Below are positions 54,717-63,269 of a stretch of 64,000 nt of DNA, piece by piece. Positions within the stretch are counted from its first letter, which is position 1, and each line of letters opens with the position of its first letter. This DNA is from Aliamphritea ceti (GTDB lineage: Bacteria; Pseudomonadota; Gammaproteobacteria; Pseudomonadales; Balneatricaceae): NCBI RefSeq assembly GCF_024347215.1, contig NZ_AP025282.1:4216001-4280000 (forward strand), given 5' to 3'. The position numbers were made by a program, and so were the translations under genes. The notes beneath the pieces are model-generated. The model had not been told where the DNA came from. It did no database searches and was given only the letters and a program-made list of their open reading frames with translations.

Positions 54717-55237
54717 TAAACAACATTAACATTCTGCTCTCTGAACATATAAACACTAAAGCTTTCAGATTCAAAAGTTCCTGAAAGCACTCGCAAATAC
54801 CTTCACGTACTTAATCTAACGATTCAGTACTCTATTTCCACTGGAAATACAGAAAGCGGAGCTTGGTAGCTACCGCTTTTTTGCCTGCAACTGCTCTTTC
54901 AATGTATATAAAAGACTGCTCGAAACAATTGTTGTACCGTAAATACTTCGAAAGAAAAACACACTGTCGCTATCTGAAAAAATACTTCGAAGCCTTCACC
55001 CTCCAGCTTTTCACTATTTAGAATGTTCAGTCCTAAAGAGCTCAGTTGTTCTATCAACCAATTCCAGGTATCACTTCAGAATTTTATTCTGAGCGAAGCT
55101 CCCACACCGCTATTTTCAGAAATATTGATCCGCTCAACCAATGCCCTTACATCCATCTAAACTGCAATATTTTACAAGTCACCATACAAACAGGCTTCTA
55201 TAGTGCTGTCATCTAAAAGAACCTATCTCAACAAACG
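54717..55237. other. Intergenic region with hairpin and a tRNA-unit-like terminator
   Basis: 521 nt without a gene. GCTTTCAG (54761-54768) and CTGAAAGC (54781-54788) form an 8-bp stem whose loop side contains GATTCAAAA, the same nine bases as the tRNA-Leu anticodon region, possibly by chance. A terminator follows at 54854. The remainder, up to 55237, shows nothing I recognise apart from the promoter region expected for the lyase gene. Confidence 0.4.
54854..54882 (+). terminator. Terminator resembling that of tRNA-Leu unit B
   Basis: AAGCGGAGCT-tggt-AGCT(A)CCGCTT with a T-run to 54882. The block GGAAATACAGAAAGCGGAGC followed later by GCCTG.AACT matches 3727-3780 closely, though the two loci are 51 kb apart. 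Confidence 0.7.
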
Positions 55238-56269
55238 ATGACTCCTATGACTAAATACAGTTTCCTTGATGATTACAGCGAAGGCTGCCATCCAAACATT
55301 CTCAACGCCATGGCCAGTACGAACATGATTCAGCAAACTGCATACGGCCACGATGAATATACTGATAAAGCCAAGGCGCTAATCAAGCGCGACATAGCTT
55401 CAGAACAGTCAGAGGTCTATCTGGTGGTAGGCGGTACTCTGGCGAACATCATTATTATGTCGTCCTGCCTGCGTCCTTATGAAGCAGTTGTGTCTGCAGA
55501 TACAGGTCATATCATGGTACGGGAAACAGGTGCGATTGAAGCGACCGGTCATAAAATTATTGGCATTGAAAACCAGCAAGGCAAGGTCAATGTCGACCAG
55601 TTGCAGCAAGTGCTGACTGATCACTCCCATGTGCCTCACATGGTCAAGCCTAAGCTGGTATACCTGTCGAACGCTACCGAATTAGGTACCCTTTATAGCA
55701 AGCAGGAACTGACAGATATTTCTGAATTTTGCCGCTGTAATAATCTCTATCTGTTCCTGGACGGTGCTCGTCTTGCAACTGCACTCACCGCAGACACGAA
55801 TGATCTGACACTGGCAGATATCGCTCAACTGACCGACCTGTTCTCGATGGGTGCTACCAAAAATGGTGCTTTAATCGGTGAGGCGATCATCATCAATAAT
55901 CCCTCTATTGCTGAAGACTTTGCATTCAACGTTAAGCAACGCGGGGGCATGTTATCTAAAGGCCGCTTATTAGGCATTCAGTTCGTTGAGCTGTTCAAAG
56001 ACAACCTTTACTTTGAGCTGGCCAAACATGCTAACAAAATGGCCAGAAAACTCTCCGAAGGACTGATTGCCAAAGGCCTGGTACTGGAAGCCGAAACAGA
56101 AACTAACCAGATTTTCGCCGTCCTGCCTGATACATTAATTGAACGTTTGCAGGAAAAATTTAACTTCTACGTATGGTGTCGTAAAACATCAGACAGTTCA
56201 GTCGTCAGACTGGTCACAGCCTGGGCTACCCCGGAAGAAAAAGTCGACGAACTACTCGCTCTGATCTGA
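55238..56269 (+). CDS. Threonine aldolase/beta-eliminating lyase family protein
   Basis: 343 residues, PLP fold type I. Near the N-terminus is DDYSEGCHPNIL and AYGHDEYT; the PLP lysine is in SMGATKNGAL, and FLDGARLATAL carries the Asp and Arg contacts. VVGGTLANIIIMSSCLRPYEAV resembles the cofactor loop. This fits low-specificity L-threonine aldolase, which cleaves 3-hydroxy amino acids to glycine and an aldehyde. A second ATG three codons in (55247) could be the true start. It stands alone between terminators. Confidence 0.9.
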   Translation: MTPMTKYSFLDDYSEGCHPNILNAMASTNMIQQTAYGHDEYTDKAKALIKRDIASEQSEVYLVVGGTLANIIIMSSCLRPYEAVVSADTGHIMVRETGAIEATGHKIIGIENQQGKVNVDQLQQVLTDHSHVPHMVKPKLVYLSNATELGTLYSKQELTDISEFCRCNNLYLFLDGARLATALTADTNDLTLADIAQLTDLFSMGATKNGALIGEAIIINNPSIAEDFAFNVKQRGGMLSKGRLLGIQFVELFKDNLYFELAKHANKMARKLSEGLIAKGLVLEAETETNQIFAVLPDTLIERLQEKFNFYVWCRKTSDSSVVRLVTAWATPEEKVDELLALI

Positions 56270-56306
56270 TCCCTTCTTTTACAAAAATATCTTTGATAAA
56301 AAAGCA

Positions 56307-56334
56307 CAAAAAACGGTGCTCAGGAGCACCGTTC
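56307..56334 (-). terminator. Terminator of the AcuI-like gene
   Basis: On the minus strand AACGGTGCT-cctg-AGCACCGTT followed by TTTT; a perfect 9-bp stem. It lies about 90 nt after the oxidoreductase stop. It may also help end the convergent lyase gene. Confidence 0.8.
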
Positions 56335-56420
56335 ACTGCAAGGCTTTGCGAGATAATCAGAATTTTTCCTAAGTACATTCGTAAATAGAAGGCTAAATCC
56401 AGTACTACCTGAAGCCGGAG

Positions 56421-57410
56421 CTATTTAGCGATATCCACAATCACCCGGCCTTTAATCTTACCGTCAACAATATCAGTGGCTTTCTCAATAATCTGATCAA
56501 AGCCAACTGTTTCAGAAAGAAGTTCGAGCTTTTCCAGGTCAAGATCCTGCTGCACACGCGCCCAGGCTTGCTCGCGTACTTCTTTCGCCGCCATTACTGA
56601 GTCTATACCCAGTAAAGACACGCCTCGTAAAATGAACGGCATAACGGTTAATGGCAGATCAGCTCCCTGTGCCAGACCACAGCTGGTTACTGCCCCGCCA
56701 TACTGAGTCTGAGCAATAACATTCGCCAGGGTATAACTACCAATTGAATCTACCGCAGCGCGCCAGCGCTCCTTACCCATAGGACGACCTTTCTCGGACA
56801 GCTCAGCCCGATCAATAACTTCACTCGCGCCTAACTGACGCAGAAAATCTGCATGTTCTTTCCGGCCCGTTGATGCAATCACTTCATAGCCAAGCTTAGC
56901 CAGAATCGATACCGCGACACTGCCTACGCCGCCACTGGCCCCGGTGACTAAAACAGGCCCTTGTTCGGGTGTAATACCGTAACGCTCCAGTGCCAATACA
57001 GATAACATAGCTGTATAGCCTGCAGTACCTACAGCCATACATTGCTTAGCTGTCATTCCTTCCGGCTTCTTAATTAACCAGTCACCTTTTACACGGGCTT
57101 CCTCAGCATAAGCACCATAGTGTGCTTCGCCGACACCCCAGCCGTTCAATACAACAGCATCTCCTTTCGAAAACTCCGCATGGTCACTCTCAATAACCGT
57201 TCCGGCAAAATCAATGCCCGGTATCATCGGCCACTTTCTCACCACAGGACCTTTACCTGTGATAGCCAGGCCGTCTTTATAATTGATGGTTGAATATTCA
57301 ACCGTCACCAATACATCACCTGGCATCAAGTCATCTCTGCTCAGCTGTACACTCTCGGTTAATTGCTGATCGCCATCTTTTGAAATCTGTAAAGCTTTAA
57401 AAGTATTCAT
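56421..57410 (-). CDS. acuI: Acrylyl-CoA reductase-type MDR oxidoreductase (AcuI/YhdH)
   Basis: 329 residues. The zinc-free medium-chain reductase family: YSTINYKDGLAITGKGPV, MIPGIDFAGTV, VLVTGASGGVGSVAV (NADPH Rossmann loop), VIASTGRKEHADFLRQLGA and GVSLLGIDSV, all typical of YhdH/AcuI. It reduces acrylyl-CoA to propionyl-CoA, detoxifying acrylate formed for example from DMSP in marine bacteria. It is divergent from the GntR gene with a palindrome at 57505 between them. Confidence 0.92.
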   Translation of the reverse strand: MNTFKALQISKDGDQQLTESVQLSRDDLMPGDVLVTVEYSTINYKDGLAITGKGPVVRKWPMIPGIDFAGTVIESDHAEFSKGDAVVLNGWGVGEAHYGAYAEEARVKGDWLIKKPEGMTAKQCMAVGTAGYTAMLSVLALERYGITPEQGPVLVTGASGGVGSVAVSILAKLGYEVIASTGRKEHADFLRQLGASEVIDRAELSEKGRPMGKERWRAAVDSIGSYTLANVIAQTQYGGAVTSCGLAQGADLPLTVMPFILRGVSLLGIDSVMAAKEVREQAWARVQQDLDLEKLELLSETVGFDQIIEKATDIVDGKIKGRVIVDIAK

Positions 57411-57504
57411 AGTTTATCTCTGGACAGTGCCGCGTTTTCAGTTTTTAAATCTGCCTGGAAACTCTTTACCAAACTGCGGAAAGCAGTATTTGATAAGCGA
57501 ATTC

Positions 57505-57521
57505 TATTTGTATGACAAATA
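57505..57521. promoter_or_regulatory. GntR/FadR-type operator between acuI and its regulator
   Basis: TATTTGT-atg-ACAAATA is a perfect 17-bp palindrome with the TNGT-N3-ACNA core preferred by FCD-domain GntR proteins. It is about 95 nt before acuI and 122 nt before the GntR start. Confidence 0.6.
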
Positions 57522-57642
57522 ATAAAATATTTTAACTAAGGAATGATTGTCAAGCCCGACCAAAGGTTGATACTGTTACCTTAACCACAAAACAGTTAGC
57601 AACGCTGCTATAGACTCTACTTCGTAAAGTAAGGAATTTACT

Positions 57643-58395
57643 TTGTCGTCACCGAAACAAACATCGCCAGCCAGTCCAACTCAGTTTGGCAGTATTGTTA
57701 CTACCAGCGCGACCAAACAAATTGCTGAGCAGCTACGTCAGGCAATTCTCAGTGGCGAATTAAAAAAAGATGACCGTCTGCCTACTGAATTTGAACTGGC
57801 AGCACAATTTAATGTTTCCCGCCCAACCATACGGGAAGCTCTCAAACGTCTGGCCGCGCAAAACCTGATCCGCTCAAAGCGCGGGCCAGCAGGTGGTACG
57901 TTTGTGAATGGTTTTGAGATGAAAGACGCCACAGAGTTTTTAGCATCTTCAACGATGCTGATGATCAGTATGGGCTCGGTTGAAATGGATGACATCATTC
58001 AGACCCGTAAACTGCTCCAAACCGAATGCTGCAAACTTGCTTTGCAAAACTGGTCTGAAGAATACATGACCGGATTAAACCAGTGCCTGGCCCATCAGCA
58101 GAATACGGATTTATCCGACAGTGAATTTTGCGCCGCAGACGTTGCCTTTCACCGTTACATCACCGATGCAACTGAAAACCCAATGCTACAGATGATCATC
58201 TATTCCATCATAGATGCGCTGGTTCCTATTATGAATATGACCATAGTGCGCTTGCGCAGCCGGCAAAAAATTATCGCTTATCATCAGCGGATTTGTGAGG
58301 CTTTTACCGAGCAAAATCAGGAGCAGTTAATACTCGCATTAGATGAATTACTGGAATACCTGTCTGATACATTTAATAAGCAACATAGCAGTTAA
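57643..58395 (+). CDS. GntR-family (FadR/FCD) regulator
   Basis: 250 residues. It starts at TTG 57643: AAGGA lies seven bases upstream and no ATG fits. The winged helix (QIAEQLRQAILSGELKKDDRLPTEFELAAQF, in parts: LRQAILSGELKKDDRLPTE and SRPTIREALKRLAAQNLI) is followed by an FCD domain with Asp/His metal positions (AADVAFHRYI, AYHQRICEAF). It probably controls the divergent acuI-like gene through the palindrome at 57505. The effector is likely a small carboxylate. Confidence 0.92.
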   Translation: MSSPKQTSPASPTQFGSIVTTSATKQIAEQLRQAILSGELKKDDRLPTEFELAAQFNVSRPTIREALKRLAAQNLIRSKRGPAGGTFVNGFEMKDATEFLASSTMLMISMGSVEMDDIIQTRKLLQTECCKLALQNWSEEYMTGLNQCLAHQQNTDLSDSEFCAADVAFHRYITDATENPMLQMIIYSIIDALVPIMNMTIVRLRSRQKIIAYHQRICEAFTEQNQEQLILALDELLEYLSDTFNKQHSS

Positions 58396-58494
58396 CATAG
58401 TTAAAATACGGTCAGATGAGTTACATCTGTTAATGAAGGCATCCAAACATCTGACTGAAACATACTGCTAACCTAGTCCGAAAATAACACCGGA

Positions 58495-59154
58495 TCATTC
58501 TTCTACCGAATCATCCAGCAATTCAATCAGTAACTGATGCCCTTTATCCTGAGCATGATTCAGCGGGGTTTTACCTTTCTTGTCAGCTATATTCTTATCT
58601 GCACCGGCTTCCAGTAATAACTTAACAGCACTGGCATAATTTTCACTGCCATCGCCAAGAATGGCGGCTTCCAATAAAGCAGTCCAGCCCAGATTATTCA
58701 CTCTGTTAAGCGGTGCACCAGCAGCAATTAGCATCTGCATAATTTCAAGCTCGGCCTGATGGGTCGCATAAATAAGCGCTGAGCCCTGATACACCGACGT
58801 CACTAATGTAGGATCCGCTCCGGCCTGCAGTGCCAGTCTGGCAATTTCCGGATTCCTTACTGATATTGCAATATTCAGAATATCCCGACGTTTATGATTC
58901 ATTGCATTCACATTGGCTCCCTGTTCCAGCAACAGCTTCATCATCGGTAAATTATTCTGCTGTGCTGCAATCAGTAGCGGTGTATAGCCACTCTTATCCC
59001 TTGCCTCCAATACTGATGCATCTTTCTGGAGAATTGCTTCAGCGGTATTTAAATCTGCCTGCTGAATACTGCGGAAAAAAGTTTCATCCGCCAGTCCTAC
59101 ATTCGCCCATAGACAGATTCCAATCGTAAAACACACCAAGTTTTGAATTTTCAT
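58495..59154 (-). CDS. Periplasmic ankyrin-repeat protein
   Basis: 219 residues. The signal peptide MKIQNLVCFTIGICLWANVGLA is followed by about five ankyrin repeats (for example DKSGYTPLLIAAQQNNLPMM, VNNLGWTALLEAAILGD, KKGKTPLNHAQDKGH). It would be a soluble periplasmic binding module; in other proteobacteria such proteins protect against oxidants or sit beside catalase, but no such neighbour is seen here. It is convergent with the GntR gene. Confidence 0.88.
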   Translation of the reverse strand: MKIQNLVCFTIGICLWANVGLADETFFRSIQQADLNTAEAILQKDASVLEARDKSGYTPLLIAAQQNNLPMMKLLLEQGANVNAMNHKRRDILNIAISVRNPEIARLALQAGADPTLVTSVYQGSALIYATHQAELEIMQMLIAAGAPLNRVNNLGWTALLEAAILGDGSENYASAVKLLLEAGADKNIADKKGKTPLNHAQDKGHQLLIELLDDSVEE

Positions 59155-59397
59155 TTCATCAACCGTTTTTCTTTCTAATTGCTATTGCTGAACGTCAAAT
59201 ATGTGACAATTTTTACTCTATCTAATTCCCCCTGAAAGCGTTGTATTTACTGGAGTTACCAGAGTTGGAGCTACATTTCGCAAGACGTTGGATCTAATTG
59301 CCAATAAAAAAATTACCTGATTATCGTTGCCACTCTACCTCTTACGATAGATACATTTAGTCGGTTTTAATCACCGGCTTCACCCTAGGAGCAATAC

Positions 59398-60402
59398 ATG
59401 AAACATAAAAATAATATCGCTAAAGCTGTATCCCTTGCCGCAGGTCTACTCTTCTCTGCCAGCGCGCTGTCAGCCAACTGGAATATCGCAGTAGGTGACG
59501 GTGGCAGCAGTGCTCAGGAAGCGCTGGGACTGAAGTTTATTGAACTTCTGGAAGCAAAAACCGGCGGTAAGCATTCTGCAAAACTGTTCCTTAACGGTCA
59601 GTTAGGATCAGAGCAGGATACGGTCAACGACGTTGCTCTGGGCACTACTGATTTCTCTATTCTTGCGAGCAACAACTTAACGCCATTTTCACCAAGCCTG
59701 GGGATTTTGTCTCTGCCTTACATCTTCGAAAATCTGGATCAGGCAATCGCTGCAACTGAAGGCTCTATCGCCGACGAGCTAGTCGAAAACACTATCCGTG
59801 ATTCCAACACCCGTATTCTCGGCTGGACTTACTCCGGTTTCCGCGTACTGAGTAACTCTAAAAAACCCATCCAGAAAATCTCTGACCTGGAAGGTGTAGT
59901 TGTACGGGTACCTAAAAATGAGATCATGATCGATACCTATCAGTCCTGGGGTATAAACCCAACGCCAATGGCATGGTCTGAAACCTTTACAGCGCTGCAA
60001 CAGGGAGTTGTAGATGGTCAGGACACGCCGTACACCACTATCTACGCAATGAAGTTCGGTGAAGTACAAAAGTACATCGCTGATCTGCACTACCTGTTCC
60101 TGTTAGAGCCTCTGATCATCTCTGAATCTCTATTCCAGGATCAAGATGCAGCTACTCAAAAAGCTATTCTGGAAGCAGGTAAAGAAGCGACTAAATACAG
60201 TATCTCCTGGCTGAAAGAGAAAGAAAGCATCATCAAAGATGAGTTGGTGAACAAGTACAACATGCAGATCGATACCCTGCAGGATGAAGCTGAATGGGCC
60301 GCGCGTGCTCAGAAAGCTGTATGGCCGAAATTCTACGAGAGCGTAGGCGGCAAAGACAAAGTGAATGAACTGTTACGTTCACTGGGTCGTGCGGAAATTT
60401 AA
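59398..60402 (+). CDS. Orphan TRAP solute-binding protein (DctP type)
   Basis: 334 residues. Sec signal to about residue 26 (SASALSA). The mature part has the DctP pattern: FIELLEAKTGGKHSAKLFLNG, GQLGSEQDTVNDV, SDLEGVVVRVPKNEIMIDTYQSWG (Arg for substrate carboxylate) and LQQGVVDGQDTPYTTIY. The gene ends before a strong terminator at 60569, and no DctQ or DctM genes follow, so it must use permeases from elsewhere or is a leftover. TAGGAGCAATAC precedes the ATG. Confidence 0.93.
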   Translation: MKHKNNIAKAVSLAAGLLFSASALSANWNIAVGDGGSSAQEALGLKFIELLEAKTGGKHSAKLFLNGQLGSEQDTVNDVALGTTDFSILASNNLTPFSPSLGILSLPYIFENLDQAIAATEGSIADELVENTIRDSNTRILGWTYSGFRVLSNSKKPIQKISDLEGVVVRVPKNEIMIDTYQSWGINPTPMAWSETFTALQQGVVDGQDTPYTTIYAMKFGEVQKYIADLHYLFLLEPLIISESLFQDQDAATQKAILEAGKEATKYSISWLKEKESIIKDELVNKYNMQIDTLQDEAEWAARAQKAVWPKFYESVGGKDKVNELLRSLGRAEI

Positions 60403-60568
60403 AGCTCTACCCCGTATGCCCTGCGAGGCATACACCTTGCTTATACCTCTATGCTCGCCGGTCGACTCAATGGGCAATTGATCAGCATATTCAGACATGC
60501 AAACCGGCGAACAACTTATTCTTTTCGATTACGGGCATCGATCTCCTGAGTGCCCCATTGATCGAACA
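60403..60568 (+). other. 3' region of orphan TRAP gene with short hairpins
   Basis: TATGCC-ctgcga-GGCATA at 60415-60432 and a longer ACGCCGGT-like pair (CGCCGGT near 60459 with ACCGGCG near 60506) lie before the terminator. Such stem-loops often follow dctP genes and stabilise their message upstream of the permease genes; here the permease genes are absent. Confidence 0.4.
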
Positions 60569-60600
60569 AGCCGTTAGTCTTTCAGACTAACGGCTTTTTT
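60569..60600 (+). terminator. Rho-independent terminator after the orphan TRAP gene
   Basis: AGCCGTTAGTCT-ttc-AGACTAACGGCT is a perfect 12-bp stem followed by six T, 167 nt after the stop. The gap 60601-60739 shows nothing further. Confidence 0.93.
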
Positions 60601-60739
60601 ATTGTCCGCCTATTTTCTTCGGGCTCACCGATCCACAGCCAACATAATACTGACGTTCAATGAGCAACAGCTTTGAGTGCTATTGATGAAAGTGGTCACA
60701 AGAGAGAAAGAAAAGGAACAGAGAGTAGCAAGGCTGGCG

Positions 60740-63265
60740 TCAGATACTCTCTTCAGTGTCCTGAGCAGCCGCTGAAGACTTCTTAACGCTGTTTTCGATC
60801 ATAATATCCACTAACAGGTCTGTTATCTGGTCGGCATCCAGCGGGCGCCCAAAATAGTGCCCCTGAAATTCATCACACCCATGCTTACGCAGGAAGTCCG
60901 CCTGTTCAGCCGTTTCTACCCCTTCGGCAATTATCCGTAAACCTAAACGCTTACCCATGGATATAATCGTCAGGGTAATTTCTGTCGCGGCATCGTCATT
61001 GCCAATTTCACGGGTAAAAGACTGATCGATCTTAAGCCGGTCGAGCGGAAAATGCCGCAGACTGCTCAGTGACGAATAGCCCGTACCAAAATCATCTACC
61101 GCCAGATCAACGCCCTGCGCTTTCATCCGCTTCATGATCGTCACGGCCTGATCCATATCCCACATAAGCGAGCCTTCGGTAATCTCTAACTCAAGATCAC
61201 CGGGAGACACATTCAACTGCTGTACCGTTTGTGCCAACCGGCGCTCTAACTCCGGATCAGCAAACTGCAATGGCGAAACATTAATTGCCAGACGAATACG
61301 CGGCAAACCCGCATCATGCCAGTCCTGCAACTGCTCGCAGGCAGTCTTCAGCACCCAACTACCAATCATCGGGATCAGGCCTACATGTTCAGCAACAGGA
61401 ATGAATATGCCTGGTGGGATACGCCCTAACTGCGGACTATTCCAGCGTAGCAACGCTTCTACACCCACCATCCGGCCGGTATCCGCCCGTACCTGCGGCT
61501 GATAATAAATTTCGAATTCACCACGATCCAAAGCATGCACCAGTGCCTGTTCTACCTGTGAACGCAGCTCTAGCTGTAAACCCGCACCCTGTGAATAAAT
61601 ACACAGGCTGTCGCTATCATCGACCCGGGATTTAAACATCGCCGTATAAGCATTACGAATCAGCCCAGCTGCATCAAAACAATCTTCCGGCCACACTGAA
61701 GCACCTATGCGAGGAGTCAGTAACAGATAGGACTCGTCATTCATCTTCAAGGGCTGCTGCAATGACGATAACAAACTAACCGCGGCGTCTTTAACGTGCT
61801 CTATTTCTTTCAGATCAGTTAACAGAACAGCAAAGTCATCACCGTTCAGATGCGCAATAAAATACTCTTCACTGATGATTTCCCGTAACCGTTTACCAAC
61901 AAACTGCAGCTGTTTATCATCTACCGGACATTCAAGTGCAGTACTGGCCGAACCAGACCAGTTGAAATGTATCACCAGCAGACCCACACAGGTTTGTGCA
62001 CCTTCCTGCTCAGCAATTGCCTGGCTCAGACGCTGGCGAAGCATCACTGAATTTGGCAACCCGGTCGCCACATGGTGCTGAACCTGATGCGCCAATTGTT
62101 GCAGTAGCTTATGTTTAAGACGGGCATCAATCCCCAGCTGCCAGACATTCCATAACGGCCAGGGTAAAGCGACAATAATCAGTGCGGCTGCCGGCGCAAA
62201 CCATAACTGCCAGCCAACCAGTAAAGTCAGGCTCAGAACCGGTAATCCCAGCAAAATAGTCAGGGTAAAAATCAATCCTGCCCGTAGCGGTAATAACACG
62301 ACAGCCAGAGTTACCAGGCAGATAAATGCCAGTGTAACGCCTACATACCAGGCAGGGGTAACCTCACTGATACCTTCTCCCCGCAGCAGCGCATTCAGAA
62401 TATGCGCATTCAACTCAACACCGGGGATACGTTCATGGGCCGCTGCTGCTGGTGTAGACAGGGCATCGCCCAAACCTGTTGCGGTAGCGCCAACTAAAAC
62501 GTATTTCCCCTGAATAGCTTCGGCAGGTACCCGGTCAGCAATAATATCCGCCCAGGAATAGGTTTGCGGACGCTCTCCGGTTTTAGCGAAAGGAATCATA
62601 ATACTCTGGCGGCGTAGCCAGTAATCCGAGCGGATTACCGGGGTGTTTTCCACATTAATCAGTGTTTCTAACTGATCGGTTTCACCATTGACCCGCAACA
62701 TAGCCATAGCCAATGCTGGCCAGCGGGCATCACCCACCCCGCTGTACAAAAAGAAGCGACGGCATAAACCGTCAACATCTAATTCAACATCTACGTGCCC
62801 AATGGCTTCTGCACTGATGGCAAGATCAGGTAAAGGCATCACTTCACTGATCAGTGAACCCGGCATCTGAACACCGGGGGCAATGCTCAGTACACTGCGT
62901 CCACTGCGTAGTAGTGCTTCAGAAAAGACATCATCCGCCTCTGGGTCATCTTTCTGTGGCTCGACAAATAAAACATCGATACCAATGACGGCCGCATCCA
63001 TTTCAGTAAGCTTATACACCAGCTCAGCGTGACGTTTGCGCGACCAGGGCCAGCGACCAAGCTGCTGCAAGCTATAATCATCAATCGCAACAATAACAAC
63101 CTGATCACTCATACTGACAGCGTGCGCTGGCAGCATCTGGTCATAAATCATCAAATCCAGACGTTCCAGCCCGCGATTAAATGTCAGCCCCAGGCCACTG
63201 AATAACAGTAACAGGAACAAACATACCGCATATAGCCGGCTACGATGGGATTCTGACAATCGCAT
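60740..63265 (-). CDS. CHASE2-GGDEF(degenerate)-EAL membrane protein
   Basis: 841 residues. An N-terminal helix (~12-30), a CHASE2 sensor domain in the periplasm (DQVVIVAIDDYSLQQLGRWPW, then AAVIGIDVLF), three helices (~315-385), a GGDEF domain with NGDDF in place of GG[DE]EF and so probably inactive as a cyclase, and an EAL domain with GVEALLRW, NVSPLQF, EITEG, DDFGTGYSS, KIDQSF and EGVET intact. It is probably a c-di-GMP phosphodiesterase gated by an envelope signal. The FecR-like gene ends 4 nt upstream on the same strand, a pair often seen with CHASE2 proteins. Confidence 0.93.
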   Translation of the reverse strand: MRLSESHRSRLYAVCLFLLLLFSGLGLTFNRGLERLDLMIYDQMLPAHAVSMSDQVVIVAIDDYSLQQLGRWPWSRKRHAELVYKLTEMDAAVIGIDVLFVEPQKDDPEADDVFSEALLRSGRSVLSIAPGVQMPGSLISEVMPLPDLAISAEAIGHVDVELDVDGLCRRFFLYSGVGDARWPALAMAMLRVNGETDQLETLINVENTPVIRSDYWLRRQSIMIPFAKTGERPQTYSWADIIADRVPAEAIQGKYVLVGATATGLGDALSTPAAAAHERIPGVELNAHILNALLRGEGISEVTPAWYVGVTLAFICLVTLAVVLLPLRAGLIFTLTILLGLPVLSLTLLVGWQLWFAPAAALIIVALPWPLWNVWQLGIDARLKHKLLQQLAHQVQHHVATGLPNSVMLRQRLSQAIAEQEGAQTCVGLLVIHFNWSGSASTALECPVDDKQLQFVGKRLREIISEEYFIAHLNGDDFAVLLTDLKEIEHVKDAAVSLLSSLQQPLKMNDESYLLLTPRIGASVWPEDCFDAAGLIRNAYTAMFKSRVDDSDSLCIYSQGAGLQLELRSQVEQALVHALDRGEFEIYYQPQVRADTGRMVGVEALLRWNSPQLGRIPPGIFIPVAEHVGLIPMIGSWVLKTACEQLQDWHDAGLPRIRLAINVSPLQFADPELERRLAQTVQQLNVSPGDLELEITEGSLMWDMDQAVTIMKRMKAQGVDLAVDDFGTGYSSLSSLRHFPLDRLKIDQSFTREIGNDDAATEITLTIISMGKRLGLRIIAEGVETAEQADFLRKHGCDEFQGHYFGRPLDADQITDLLVDIMIENSVKKSSAAAQDTEESI

Positions 63266-63269
63266 AGGG

